NCBI GenBank assembly: GCA_002794775.1
Contig: NBAY01000101.1
Coordinates: forward strand, 1 to 64,000
Reading direction: 5' to 3'
DNA length: 64,000 nt
DNA from: Porodaedalea pini
Lineage: Eukaryota; Basidiomycota; Agaricomycetes; Hymenochaetales; Hymenochaetaceae
The notes under the pieces are model-generated. The model was not told where the DNA came from. It ran no database searches and saw only the letters and a program-made list of their open reading frames with translations. Positions 47,643-58,970 of the stretch are shown piece by piece (the stretch's first letter is position 1; the number at the start of each line of letters is the position of its first letter). The position numbers and the translations under genes were made by a program.

Positions 47643-49542
47643 GGGTGGTTGCCTACAGGTCAGAGGCACTCCTGCTGGTGGAACAAAACTACAAGATCTA
47701 TGACAAGGAGATGCTCGTGATCATTTCGGCACTCAAGGAGTGGAGGCAATACCTTCTTGGCGCCTGTCATAAAATCAAAATCTGGTCTGATCACGCCAAC
47801 CTCACATACTTCAGGTCAGCACAAAAGCTGAGCTACCATCAAGCTTGCTGGCGAACAGAACTCGAAGAATTCGACTTACACCTTGAGCACAAATCAGGGA
47901 AGACAATGGGCAAGGCGGACCTGCTAACATGCAAGGCAGGATACGACGAAGGCAAGGATGACAATGACGGCATTGTGTTCATCAAGGAAAAGTGGCTGAA
48001 CTGTGGGATGGTGTGGACGTCATGTGATGAGGTGTTGGAGAGAGTGAGTGAAGTGCAGAGGGTGCAGAATGAGTCAGATAGGCCAACGGGTATGACAGAG
48101 GTCGACGGGTTGTGGAGAATGAAGGGCAAGGTGTACGTACCGTTGACAGAGAAGGAGGCCATATTGTGGGAATGTCACGACTCAGTCCTGGCTGGACATC
48201 CAGGAGCATCAAAAATGGTGGAACTCATGCGTCGTGACTTCTGGTGGGCCTCAATGTTCTCAGACGTGAGGACATATGTTCGAGGATGTGACCAATGCCA
48301 ATGAACAAAGGCTTTGAGAATGTTGAGGTCGAGACTGCTTCATCTGAATGCAATACTGGAAGGCCCTTGGGAGATCGTCACAGTCAATCTCATCGGAGAG
48401 CTCCCAGACTCAAAGGGACACAACGCCATCTGCGTCTTCGTAGACAGATTCTCAAAGCAGATGCACATGATCCCTATGACGATGAAACTGTCGGCAGAAG
48501 GCATGGCACAGCTGTATCAGGATCATGTCTTTCGGCTACACGGTCTACCCAAGAAGATCATCCATGACCACAGCATGCAGTTTGATGCCTCGATGATGAA
48601 GGAGTTGTACAAGCTCCTGCACATTGAGGGCAACCCATCAACGGCATACCACCCACAGATGGATGGTCAGATGGAACACGTTAACCAAGAGCTTGAACAG
48701 TACCTTCGGCTCTTCATTAACCATCAGCAATCGGACTGGAAGGACTGGCTCCCCCTCGCAGAGTTCACATACAACAACCGTGAACACTTGGCGACAAAGA
48801 TGTCTCCCTTCTACGTGAATACAGGACGTCATCCTCTGAGCTTCAACACGACACAAACTTCATCCACTAACATGTCAGTGGAAGAATTTGCAAAACACAT
48901 CAAGGAGACTCATTGCATTGCGAAGGACAATCTGGTCAAGGCAGCGGAGGACATGAAGCGCTACCATGACCAGACGGCAGGAACTTCAGTGGAGTACAAA
49001 GCTGGAGACAAGGTCTTCCTCGATGGATGAAACATCAATATGGATTCACCGACGAAGAAGCTAGCCGACAAGTGGTATGGCCCCTTCAACATCGTTGACA
49101 AGGTAGGAGCAAGTGCATATAAGCTCAAGCTCCCGAAGTGATGGAAAAGGGTCCACCCTGTCTTCAACGAGGCCTTGCTGAAACCCGCCGTCGAACCATC
49201 CTTCGAAAGTCAGAAACAGCCACCACCACCACCACCACCACCACCTGACATTGTCGATAATGAGGAAGAATACAAGGTTGAGGAGATTCTGGACTCACGT
49301 TTGCACCGAGGAAAGCTACAATACCTCATCAAATGGGTCGGATACAATGAACTGACCTGGCAGCCCGAAACAGACTTTGGCGAGAACGCAAAGGAGGCGA
49401 TCGCTGAATTCTATCGAAAACACCCTGGAGCTCCTCGAAAACTCGACATCCCTTGCCAACAACTCTGTCCACTCTTCGCCGACACCAAGCCAGATGACTG
49501 CGATCTTGGTTGGTCGGGATGCCCAACCTTGAGGGGGGGGTA
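47643..49542 (+). pseudogene. RNase H, integrase and chromodomain of element 1, degenerate
   Basis: Continuation of the pol frame cut at 40439; the first five bases are the duplicated target. It reads VAYRSEALLLVEQNYK, then SDHANLTYF, the integrase zinc domain ending CDQCQ, a TGA at 48302, the integrase core (VNLIGELPD, HDHSMQFD, MDGQMEHVNQELE) and a chromodomain with KLQYLIKWVGYNELTW. Further TGA codons are at 49027 and 49139. The first acidic residue of the catalytic triad is changed (VDLIGE in element 2 is VNLIGE here) and the HDRGTQFD arginine is histidine. It is not functional. Confidence 0.9.
49531..49540 (+). promoter_or_regulatory. polypurine tract of element 1
   Basis: GAGGGGGGGG followed by TAA lies directly before the 3' LTR and primes plus-strand DNA synthesis. 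The same tract is next to the 3' LTR of element 2. Confidence 0.85.
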
Positions 49543-49543
49543 A

Positions 49544-49967
49544 TGTCAGGACTCGAACTTTTCCTTTCTTTTATTTTCCTTTTATCATTTCTTTTCTTTT
49601 AATCATACCTTTTCATTATATTTAACCTTCTTTCCCAATCATTTCCCACACTCCCTTTACATGATCTTCATTTGTTCCATTCCATTTACTTATGTAATGT
49701 TAGGTAGTATAGTCTCACGGTCATCACTATATAAGGTCTCAGGAATCACATGAACTCCTTGTTCTGCTTTTCCTCTTACCTCCACGATGACCTAGGTGAG
49801 ACTTGTCCCCCCTGTATTAGTTTAGACTTGTATTAATCCTCTTACCTCCATGATGACCTAGCCTGAGTACAGTGTGTCCCAAGTCCCCGCTCGAGTATAG
49901 CACATCCCAGACAACAGTCAGCCAAGGCCTGCCCAGTCCGAGTCATCTCCTGGACTCCCGCCTAACA
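49544..49967 (+). repeat. 3' LTR of element 1
   Basis: 424 bp, the same length as the 5' LTR. Differences from the 5' copy are mostly CG against TG/CA. Confidence 0.93.
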
Positions 49968-49972
49968 CTCTC

Positions 49973-51120
49973 ACAATATACTACAAGTTATGCCAGCTAG
50001 TTTATACATGTGAAGTCGAAGCTCTGGAGAATCTGGTGCAACTGAATAACAAATTCATCACAGACTGTATCTTCAAGACTTCCTAAAATTAAAATTGACT
50101 TTCAGCAAGTGTGTCAGGACTTGAACTTTTCCCTTTTATTTTATTTTCCCCTTTATCATTTCTCTTATTTTTATTTGTTCCTTTTCATTATATTTAACCA
50201 TCTTTTCTAATCATTTCCCATGTTCCCACAATTCACAACTCTCATGATGCACATGGACACTCATGACATAAACTATGTAGTTCTTAGATAATATGGTCTC
50301 ACATGTCCTGAGCTTAAAAGGAAAGCAGGAATCACATGAACACTTGTTCTGCTTTCCCTCTTACCTCCATGATGACCTAGCCTGAGTATAATGTGTCTTG
50401 AGTCCCCACTTGAGCATAGCACATCCCAGATAACAGTCAGCTGAGGCCTGCCTGATTCAAGTACCCACCTGAGGCTCCACCTAACAGAGTGTGAGGTTGC
50501 CTCTGGTATTACATCCCTGGAAGTATCTCCAAACTCCTGACAGGTTCTATTGCATGGCAATCAAGTAAGGTCCTTCATTCACTGCATTTGTTCATCTCTG
50601 AACAGCCTTCAAGCATGATGTACAAATAGCAAACCTATCCATTTCTAACTTTCCAGGTATAAGGATCACAGGAATGCACCAGTTGTGTATGCTGAGAGGA
50701 CCCATTGAAATGGTTACCTGGGATAGTAACATTGTGATTCTCTGCATCTCGGGATGTGCATTTTTCAAGTTTGACTTCAGAGCTCTCATTTTCTAACACC
50801 CTGCCCCAGGCAAAATAGAGCTCATATTGCACATTCCTGGTGGCAAAATGGAGTTTGACCATCTTATCACCTTCAGGACTCACAATGCAAAGGCTATCTG
50901 TCAGAGCCCCATGAGCTTTGCAGCCAGGCCCATGTCAAAGGGGTTCATTTTTGCTTTCGATGATGCGGACAGTTCTGTCAAGATTTGGTCCACCAGGGGC
51001 AATAATGACCTAGCGAATTTAGATGCGGTGGAGGATTTCGAGCTTGACGGTGAAGAGGATTGGATGAAGCCTACATGGGGTAGATTTTTGTCCCTTCCAG
51101 CGCCTGTGGCTTCGTGATGT
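49973..51120. other. AT-rich, CpG-poor island, right part
   Basis: The continuation of 34680-36015 on the other side of element 1. It includes an older solo LTR. A 96-codon frame at 50827-51117 with an acidic C-terminal half is the only open stretch of note; I recognise no family. CG returns to normal from about 50950 on. Confidence 0.45.
50112..50486 (+). mobile_element. decayed solo LTR of the chromovirus family
   Basis: 375 bp beginning TGTCAGGACTTGAAC and ending CTCCACCTAACA. The flanks AAGTG (50107-50111) and GAGTG (50487-50491) are a target duplication with one change. Many CG sites of the other LTRs are TG or CA here, and one of the internal LTR repeat units is missing. It is the oldest LTR of the family in the window. 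Confidence 0.88.
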
Positions 51121-53379
51121 CTTGAATGATCACGTACCAATAATGTTCCATATCTAATGGAAAATTCTGACAGAAAGGGATAAATAGAGCCGCGAATTCA
51201 AGCGTACTTGTATGCAAGGAAGCTTTATCATACCATTCCTTTTTGGCCATGACTCAAAGTTATCCATTCGTTTTTCTCTCATGAATATCTTTCCAAAAGA
51301 GACTAGAAGCGGTGTTTTGCTTATTGAAAGCTACTTCGAGTACTCAGAAGCCCGGCTGATAACACCTCATCCACTCTCAATTCATATTCCATGCATCAAG
51401 TCAGCATCGGACCTGGAGTAAGTAGATGACACTCACAACAACAACATCCTCGCGTCTGCATTCAAACCCAGTTAGACAAATAAATCAGCACTTAAGCTCT
51501 TCAGGTCGGGATAAGATGTTTATGTGCTACTCCGACTGATTAGGTTCCTCCTACAGATGGTTGCCAGTGGCAGGATCACTTCGAGGACTACTACCAGCTA
51601 GGCCAACTGGACAGACTTGAGCAGTTAGATTTTCAGCAAGACATCCAGCCTTTTGCCATTGCCCATTGCGCAGGAGCTTTTACATTACATTGTGCAAGTA
51701 GAATCTATCTCTGTTCTCCGTCTTGACGTCTTCGACCCATGATGGTTCCTGTATAGTATTGCTCCAGTATTCTGCCCATTTGCTTGCCATACAGCCTATC
51801 GTCTGAGCTTGAAGACATATTGGCCATCGGGATCGGCAGGTCCAACGACTAGTGTAACGAAAGGCTGTCTCTTGTCATCAGCGTAGATAGGGTGAAAGCA
51901 GCATTCTGATTTTCCAGCTTGTAGTAGGGTTTAGAATGCAGAGGCAAGCGATCGCTCCTTCAGTTGCTATTGAAGCTGTGGAACTGATTGCTCACTCGGA
52001 TAGGCAGCATCGCGTCTCTTCTCCACGCAGATCTGCAGCTGCTCCAGGGCGTCACCAGATACTACAGCCGTCCTTTTCCTTCCATCGCACGAGTCAGGTT
52101 TAGGGCCGCAAAAGCGAGGAAACTGAGCTGAATATTATCTGTGTGTTGCTCGAAAACCGCGATCGCGTAGCGGGTAACTTTACATGCAATAGGCACATGC
52201 GCACATTCCAGTTTCCAGTTTTGCTTATAGCGTGAGTTCAATTCGTACGCCGACGTGATAAATGTCGTGAATGTCTTGTCCGATATAGATTTTGCTCCAC
52301 CTTGACCGCCGCTACAAAAGCCACTCCTTTCGATTGCGTCTGTGAACGTCCGAATTTCTTTTTCTTTTTCATCAAAGGGTCACGAATATAGAAATTAGAA
52401 TGACACTGCCCTGAGAGCGGGGTTACATCAATGCGGTTGCGCTTGTGTCAAGACAGTAAATGGAGCTTGAGGCCAAAGGAACTTGTGGACACCGATGGGA
52501 CAGCACGATGCGAGCATTGCCAGACACTGTTGTCCGCACTCGAGAATACAGCGTGCATGTAGGTTGTGCACCCAGTGGGCTAGTTGTAGCCGTCGCATTC
52601 ACAGCCCTCGCTAGAGACTGTCTCCGACGAGCAGATTCGTGCTGAACATCAGCAATAACACCGAGATAGACTCATCTGGGAACGGATCGCTGTCATCACG
52701 CAAGAGAGAATCAAGCATAGATTCGGATTGTTTTGTGTTCGTTGACTGAAGAAGTCCTTTGTCGTATCAAGCGACTCCTGCTCAGAACGAAGTGAGCAGG
52801 TCTATCGTCTCGGCCAAGAATCATCAGTAGAAACGTACTGTTATTTTTTGAAAGCTTCTTCGGTCTGATGCAAAAGGTAATGAAGATCTCTTCGCAAGTT
52901 CACGTTAGAATAGCTTCCATATACGAATCGAAGGAGAAGATGAACACACATTCGGTAAAACGATCGCCCCGCCTTGTCGTTCGGTACAGCCTTTGCCAGT
53001 AAGATATTCCATGGATTAGTGGATTGAAACCAGTCGAGTCGGAGCGGACGAAGCTCGAGACGATGACGATGTATGACAAAGAGTGACAATCGAGACGCTA
53101 TTGAGGGTGTTTCTGAGGTTAAAAAGAACTTGTGGCGTGCAGTTTATATAGGTGCTTGAGTCTCATTTTGCCAATGCGTAGATGCCTGTGTTGTATCGGT
53201 GAGCCGGACTGGCTCGGGCTAGCCGGAGATGACTACGTGATGAATGCACCCGCGGTCTTGTGACGATCCATCTTTACGCATGGACGCGTCCCTTCTCATG
53301 ATTCTATCTTTCCGACGTCCAACACCATATGGCCCCGAATAACAGAAATACATAAAGCAAGCAGCGTCCACCGACGACG
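51121..53379. other. gene-poor region upstream of the ceramidase gene
   Basis: No supportable gene. Short frames (up to about 80 codons) on both strands match nothing I know. A TATATAAA-like site on the minus strand near 53143 precedes an 82-codon frame (53089-52841), but that frame lacks an ATG. Confidence 0.4.
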
Positions 53380-56300
53380 ATGCCTGCCGTCTCGCTCCTT
53401 GTCATTAGCGCCCTCTCTCTGTCCATGGCTGTCTTCGAGCTCGCCCGCCGTGCGCTGCTCGGCGTTACGTTCCTTTTGGCTGCAGGCCCTCTGTTACCGG
53501 ATGTTGCACACATAGGGGTTGGAAAGGTGCAGGCACAATATTTGCTGGGTTTGGGTGTGGGCGATATCACCGGGTGAGCTGCATTGGTTGTGGTTGGTCG
53601 AGCCGAGGCTGATGAGTGAGGAAGGCCGGTCGTTGAGACAAACATGATGGTGCGTGTAATGTTATTCTGCTGGCTTGCTCGCTAACACATTTACAGGGGT
53701 ATGCGAGTCTCGCACAGACGGATACTGGATTGCACATGCGTCAGCGAAGCCGTGCTTTCATCATCGCTGATGCAGACGATCCGTCCTCTCGCATTCTCTT
53801 TGTCAACGCAGGTATGCACGTGAAAATTCTTCCTTTCTAATGCTAATACTCTGTAGACATTGCGATGGGCGACACCGGCGTCCGACGTACCATTGTTTCC
53901 GAACTCAGCTCTCAATTCCCGGGTGTCTACACAAACGAGAACATCGCGTTTGTCGGCACACACCAGCATTCAGGTGTCGGCGGATACCTTGAGGACTTGC
54001 TCCCACAGCTCACGGCTCTCGGCTACGTCAACGCCTCTGCAGCAGCAATCATACAGGGCACGGTACTCGCCGCACAGCGCGCACATGCAAACCTCGCTCC
54101 GGGCTCGTTATCTCTCGGAAACACGAGCATCATCGACGGGAACATCAACCGTTCGCCGTTCGCGTACCTGGCAAACCCCGCGGACGAACGGGCGAGGTAT
54201 GAGTACGACCAGGACAAGGATCTGACTCTTGTTAGATTTAATGACGAGAATGGTGCGGCGCGTGGATTCCTGAGCTTCTTTGCGGTACATGGGACGAGTT
54301 TGTATGAGAACAATACGCTGGTGAGCGGGGATAATAAGGGCATGGCAGCGTTTTTGTACGAAAGTATGTTACGTTCTATTTTTAAACTTCACATATTTGC
54401 TTAATTGGGAGGTAGGCATGATTGAGCCTAGCGCGATGCCGGGAAACACGACTTTCATCGCCGGGTTCGTACAAGGTGAGTCCCAATCATGTTTTTTGAA
54501 GGTAGGTTCTCACGTGCACGCAGCAAATGTTGGAGACACCAGTCCGAATACGCTCGGCGCGTTCTGCGAGAGCCCCGGCGAACCGTGGGACGGCCAAGCG
54601 TGCGAATTCGAACACTCGACGTGTGGAAACAAAACGGAGGATTGTCATGGCCGGTGCATTCATGTCCTGCTCTTCTTCGTAATCAAAGTTTATTTACATG
54701 TGATTGCAGTGGTCCCGGCTTTCGCATATCCGATTTCGAGTCGAACCGCATTATTGGCAACTTGCAGTTCCAGGCTGCACAGACCGTCATGAATGCTGAA
54801 CTATCACCCATTTCTGGTCCGGTTAAGAGCGTGCATACATATCTCAATATGTTCGTTATCCCCTTGTCGTGTTCCCTTTCAAATCATCATGGCCTGAGTA
54901 TTTAATAGGTCATTCCACTCGTTCACACTCCCGAATGGGACGACCGTACAGACGTGTCCGCCAGCGCTCGGTGCGTTCTTCTTACATTTCTTGTTGCCTA
55001 TCAGTTGATGGACATTTAAAAAACCCCACTACTTCTAGGATTCGGTTTCGCTGGCGGGACGACGTGGGCATTCTTCCGCTTGAGGTTCTTTGGATGAAGT
55101 TAACTGATTCGATACTGTATTATTCAGCGACGGACCTGGCGCATTCGACTTCATCCAAGGAGACAACACTTCGGACCCTCAGTGTGTCTATTTTTATCCT
55201 TTCTTGAGTACATCCTGACCTAAATGACGGATGTTGAGGAACCCCTTCTGGGAGATCGTGAAGGGTACGACATATCCTCAATTATTTCCATATCTACCAT
55301 TCGTTTTCCCGGTTGTTGACTCCGTTGCCTATTCTTAGGTGCAGTGACGCCCCAGCCGAACGCGGAGCAGGCTGCGTGCCAGGACCCGAAGCCAATTTTG
55401 CTGAACACGGTGCGTACTCTCTCCCGTTTCATTAATTAATGTAAATTGATTTAGGTTGTGTTGTAATTATACAGGGCTACGCGCATGTTCCGTACGAATG
55501 GAGTCCATCGACGGTTGATATCCAGATGCTACGCGTGGGGAACTTCGTCATGCTTGTCATGCCCGGAGAGCTCACGACGATGTCTGGGCGGCGGATTCGG
55601 TATGCCTGTCGTCACGTATTCTACCTTCCTTGCTTTTGCTGATGCATGAAATGTCTATAGCGAGGCGGTACGTGCAGAGCTCATTTCACAGGGCGTGGTT
55701 GGCGATGACGCATACGTCGTGATCGCGGGCCCGGCGAATACGTATGGCCACTACGTCGCGACGCGTGAGGAGTATAGCGTGCAGCGGTATGAGGGCGCGT
55801 CGACGCTCTACGGGCCTTGTACGTATCTATCTCGTTATTTCTTTTTCGACAAAGTTTACTGATTTTGATTTTCAATGCTTCCGTCATTCCGCTCTTGATC
55901 ATTGCTGCCATCTTCCTCAACGCGACATTCACCTCGAATCGTTGTGGGTGAATGCAGTCACATTAGAGGCGTACATCGACAAGTACACGAGCCTTGTGCC
56001 ATTCCTGGCTGCGAATGCGACTGGAACGCCTGCATCGGACGCCGCGCCAGCTGAGCAGACGTCGAAAGCCATTTCGCTCCAGGTTCGTTTCGTATAATGT
56101 CTCTACCTCACATGGAATTGATGAAGTCTCTGAACTTGTTCTATATATGAAACTTCCACTGCACACCGCCGAGCAGACGGCTGTCATACAGGACAACCCG
56201 CCAATATCCAAGAATTTTGGGGATGTACTGAGCGACGTGCAGACAGGGACGGCATACACCGCGGGTGAAACCGTACAGGCGTGGTTCGTTGGCGCGAATC

Positions 56301-56908
56301 CTAGGGTGCGTATATATTTTCCTAAGAGACGAAAGGAAAGAGCAGAGTTTCTAAACGTATCTCTCTTTGCCCCGCCCTGTTTGTCACGGAATGAAGAACA
56401 ATCTGCGGCTAGAGGATACGTTCCTCACCGTCGATAATCAAGATGCTAGTAGCGGGACATGGACGACGGTGCGGAGTGATTCGCACCCATCAACAACGTA
56501 CCAGTGGGTCCGCAATGATACGGTGCGTGATGTCTTTTTTGTGAGCCAGAGTGATGTGAGATCTAACCGAGCATTTCTTGCGGGATGCTAGATCCTTGGG
56601 ACGAGCACTGTGACAGTCTCATGGTACGCTCATTTATAGATAACGTCTATTCAGTTCTGTTCGGCGGCTAATGAATTTGTTTCTTCCTCTTAAGGACGAT
56701 TGAGTCGGGGACACCTGGTAAGCATTTCTCTCCCTCCCACTTGACTCGCCATTGGCACTTCCCCTCAGCTCGTATGGATAAACTAAACGAGAATGCATTA
56801 CTTGCAGGGGGAACATATCGTCTTCGCTACTTCGGCGACGCGAAGGCTCTCTTTGGCGGGGGTATCACGTCATTCGTGGGCACGTCGTCGAGTTTCACTG
56901 TCTCCTAG
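53380..56908 (+). CDS. neutral ceramidase
   Basis: Hydrolyses the amide bond of ceramide to sphingosine and fatty acid. The 20-exon model totals 742 aa, normal for the family. Exons: 53380-53573, 53625-53649, 53697-53811, 53857-54363, 54416-54475, 54524-54653, 54710-54850, 54909-54970, 55038-55062, 55128-55181, 55239-55264, 55339-55409, 55475-55599, 55661-55818, 55958-56082, 56177-56305, 56397-56522, 56592-56623, 56695-56717 and 56808-56908. All introns are GT-AG and the frame closes throughout. A hydrophobic N-terminus (residues 1-40) is a signal peptide or anchor, so the enzyme is secreted or lies in the secretory pathway. Family motifs: GDITGPVVETNMMGYA, the metal site THQHSG, FAVHGTSLYENN, the serine-bearing NVGDTSPNTLG, CHGRGPGF and GPGAFDFIQGD. 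The C-terminal Ig-like domain ends FTVS. Five exons are only 23-32 nt. Confidence 0.92.
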
Positions 56909-57653
56909 GGCTTTGCTAGGTCTGCTCGTTACGCTTTCTCCTTCCAACATATAGGTATCGAGTTAACTACGGACGGTAGACTCGGATACAGACTTCTCCT
57001 TTCATGTCGATTTAAACGAACTTCTACGCATTTCGTCTCGCTATTGACGCTATCCTGCTCTGCTCTGTAAAGTTTTCGCATCGTCCTTTCCTTTTGTGCA
57101 GAATTTTCATGTATCATCTTTTCTTCTCTTTTACACGAGCCTGATGTTGATGCGTGTCTTTGTAGGTATCCGGTCCTTTAGCCTGTGTCATGATGTGTTT
57201 TGTACATATTTTGTTCTGCAACTGAAAATCAAATACCCCTCATCAAGTATAATTTTGTCTCGACTCGGTTTTAATGGAGAAGGCGGTAGCCGGGAACGCA
57301 GACTCCCGGGCTCTTCATAGCTAATCCAGCTCATTCCCTAGGAAATGGTCGCGACGCCTTGCACTCTCACTCTCTTTAAGGATGTCTTCCCCAGTTCCAG
57401 TGTCACATATTTGTACATCGTGCTTGAGCCGGACCTCTTGGAACACATTGAATCCTTATTTACATGGATTAATGTAATACGATGATGAGTAAATATCTAC
57501 TCTGCTCTGCTCTGCTTGTTATGCTCTGTAAGATTACGTATATGTAGTTAATGATGTATCGTTCTGTAGCACGGACGATCTTTCTGCAAGATTTCTACCC
57601 TTTCTATTTCTCTGAGCCACTATGTCGGTATGCCTGTAACTAATTCGTCAATA
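56909..57653. other. intergenic region between convergent genes
   Basis: 3' flanks of the ceramidase gene and of the F-box gene on the other strand. No open frame of note, no RNA gene seen. Confidence 0.5.
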
Positions 57654-58970
57654 TTAATGAGTATCATAGGATAAGCCCGTCTCCTTCAGAGCAAAAGCTA
57701 GTGAGCTTTGAACCCCTGTATTATCGCAAGTAAGCTCAAGACCTTTAGTCCGGACAAGGCGCAGAGCGGTTGCAAACCGCCTGTCTTTGACGCTCTCCAT
57801 CCACTCTCGGCCAGAAAGAATGATGCGTTCCAGCGCGACGAACCGTGAATTCTGTCCACAGAGGCCCTCGAAATGACCGTCTAGCATTGCCCACCATGCC
57901 TGTTCCTCATATTCATAGCCATGCGGGAGCCCCGCATGCAGATATACACGTTTAACTGCGGCAAACTCCAAAACCACTCGCGGTACCTCGTTCTGGTACG
58001 GCGCGCGTGTGGTGAATACTGGAATGTACAGATCTTCCGTGTTCGGGCAGTAGCCGAAGAGCGTCGCGACAAAGTCTTGCCGCAGGAAGCGGAAGTCTGC
58101 AGAGAGCTCAAGGGCGGTTATCTGCGAGCAGAAGGGCGTCAGACAGCCGTCGAAGAGGTTATATATTGCTTCAGGTCGCTTGATGATGAGCCGCCGGAGT
58201 GATGGGAGTTTGATGGAATACGTGCGCGGCCCCTCACCAAAGGTGTTCAAAGACTGAAAACCGAGCGTGTGAAGGTTGGGTAGTTCCACAATGGTTTCCG
58301 CTGTATGTTCGCCACTAGGTGTCGGGAAATTATCTGGGCCAAGAATTAGAACACGAAGGGGTTGGGAGAACCAGATTAATGACGGTGTTGGAGCCGTCGC
58401 GAAGACGCTATCATTTGGCGTGTTGTACCAGTCCACGCGATGAAGAAAGGGAAAGCTGAGGTCGTCAATGGGTGGAACGCTGTCCATAAACTCATTCTGA
58501 TCTTCGACGAATTCCTGCGGCGGGCGCGCGATGCCGTGGAGATTTGGACAGCAAGAGAGTATACGGCGAGTGTTTTCGAGTATCGAACCACAAGGCCGAC
58601 CGGACCCGTCGAATCCGACTGCAGAGAGCGAGACTCGTTTCACAAACTTCCCAAAGCCCAGGCCCGGATTCGGGTCTTTTGACGCCTCCAGCGCCTCCAA
58701 CAGCCCGTCAGAGCCATGTCTAATCCAAATGTCTTCATACAGGAGTTCAATTGACAATGTTCTGAATAGGCGGCAGACTAGTGCCAGTGCGTGCTTGGTG
58801 CAAAGTGCGGCCTTACACTGTTCGCGTGTACTCGTGGCATACGATCCTTCAAAAGGTGTCCATGATACCAGAGAATCCAGATCCCTTGCCGGATTGGCTG
58901 TTGCTAGTCGAAATATCTCTGTCAACAGTTCCAGGGGTAGGTGACTGATACTTCTTCCTGGAGTCTGCAT
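57654..58970 (-). CDS. F-box-like protein, intact (438 aa)
   Basis: A single-exon gene with ATG at 58970. Residues about 8-22 (ISHLPLELLTEIFRLA) are an F-box-like motif, which in this family binds Skp1 of an SCF ubiquitin ligase. The rest is a long alpha/beta, leucine-rich region without clear LRR periodicity, typical of Agaricomycete F-box-like proteins thought to select substrates. Motifs shared with the paralogs include ELLYEDIWIRHGSDGLLEAL, RRILSCCPNL, FPFLHRVDWYNTP and LPSLRRLI. The substrate is unknown. It is the nearest intact relative of the three pseudogenes at 2580, 15560 and 25170 and of the gene at 60160, which points away from it on the opposite strand. Confidence 0.85.
   Translation of the reverse strand: MQTPGRSISHLPLELLTEIFRLATANPARDLDSLVSWTPFEGSYATSTREQCKAALCTKHALALVCRLFRTLSIELLYEDIWIRHGSDGLLEALEASKDPNPGLGFGKFVKRVSLSAVGFDGSGRPCGSILENTRRILSCCPNLHGIARPPQEFVEDQNEFMDSVPPIDDLSFPFLHRVDWYNTPNDSVFATAPTPSLIWFSQPLRVLILGPDNFPTPSGEHTAETIVELPNLHTLGFQSLNTFGEGPRTYSIKLPSLRRLIIKRPEAIYNLFDGCLTPFCSQITALELSADFRFLRQDFVATLFGYCPNTEDLYIPVFTTRAPYQNEVPRVVLEFAAVKRVYLHAGLPHGYEYEEQAWWAMLDGHFEGLCGQNSRFVALERIILSGREWMESVKDRRFATALRLVRTKGLELTCDNTGVQSSLAFALKETGLSYDTH

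Larger units (their letters stand above)
36021..49967 (+). mobile_element. Ty3/gypsy chromovirus, element 1 (Tf1/sushi-like), nested host copy
   Basis: The LTRs 36021-36444 and 49544-49967 are both 424 bp, begin TGTCAGGACT and end CCGCCTAACA. The 5-bp target duplication CTCTC is at 36016-36020 and 49968-49972. A polypurine tract precedes the 3' LTR. Without insertions the element is about 6.3 kb with gag, protease, RT, RNase H, integrase and chromodomain in Ty3/gypsy order. It is interrupted by a solo LTR (37024-37448) in gag and by element 2 (40440-47642) in pol between RT and RNase H. At least six in-frame TGA codons replace CGA or CGG of element 2, so it is dead. The insert order shows that element 1 is older than both insertions. 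Confidence 0.95.

Noticed and set aside
50827..51117. 96-codon frame with acidic C-terminal half in the AT-rich island
   Set aside because: No family recognised, no intron or partner exon found, and the surrounding DNA is decayed transposon-like sequence.
52841..53089. 82-codon frame on the minus strand with a TATA-like site upstream
   Set aside because: It begins with TTG, no ATG lies in frame upstream before a stop, and no homology is recognisable.
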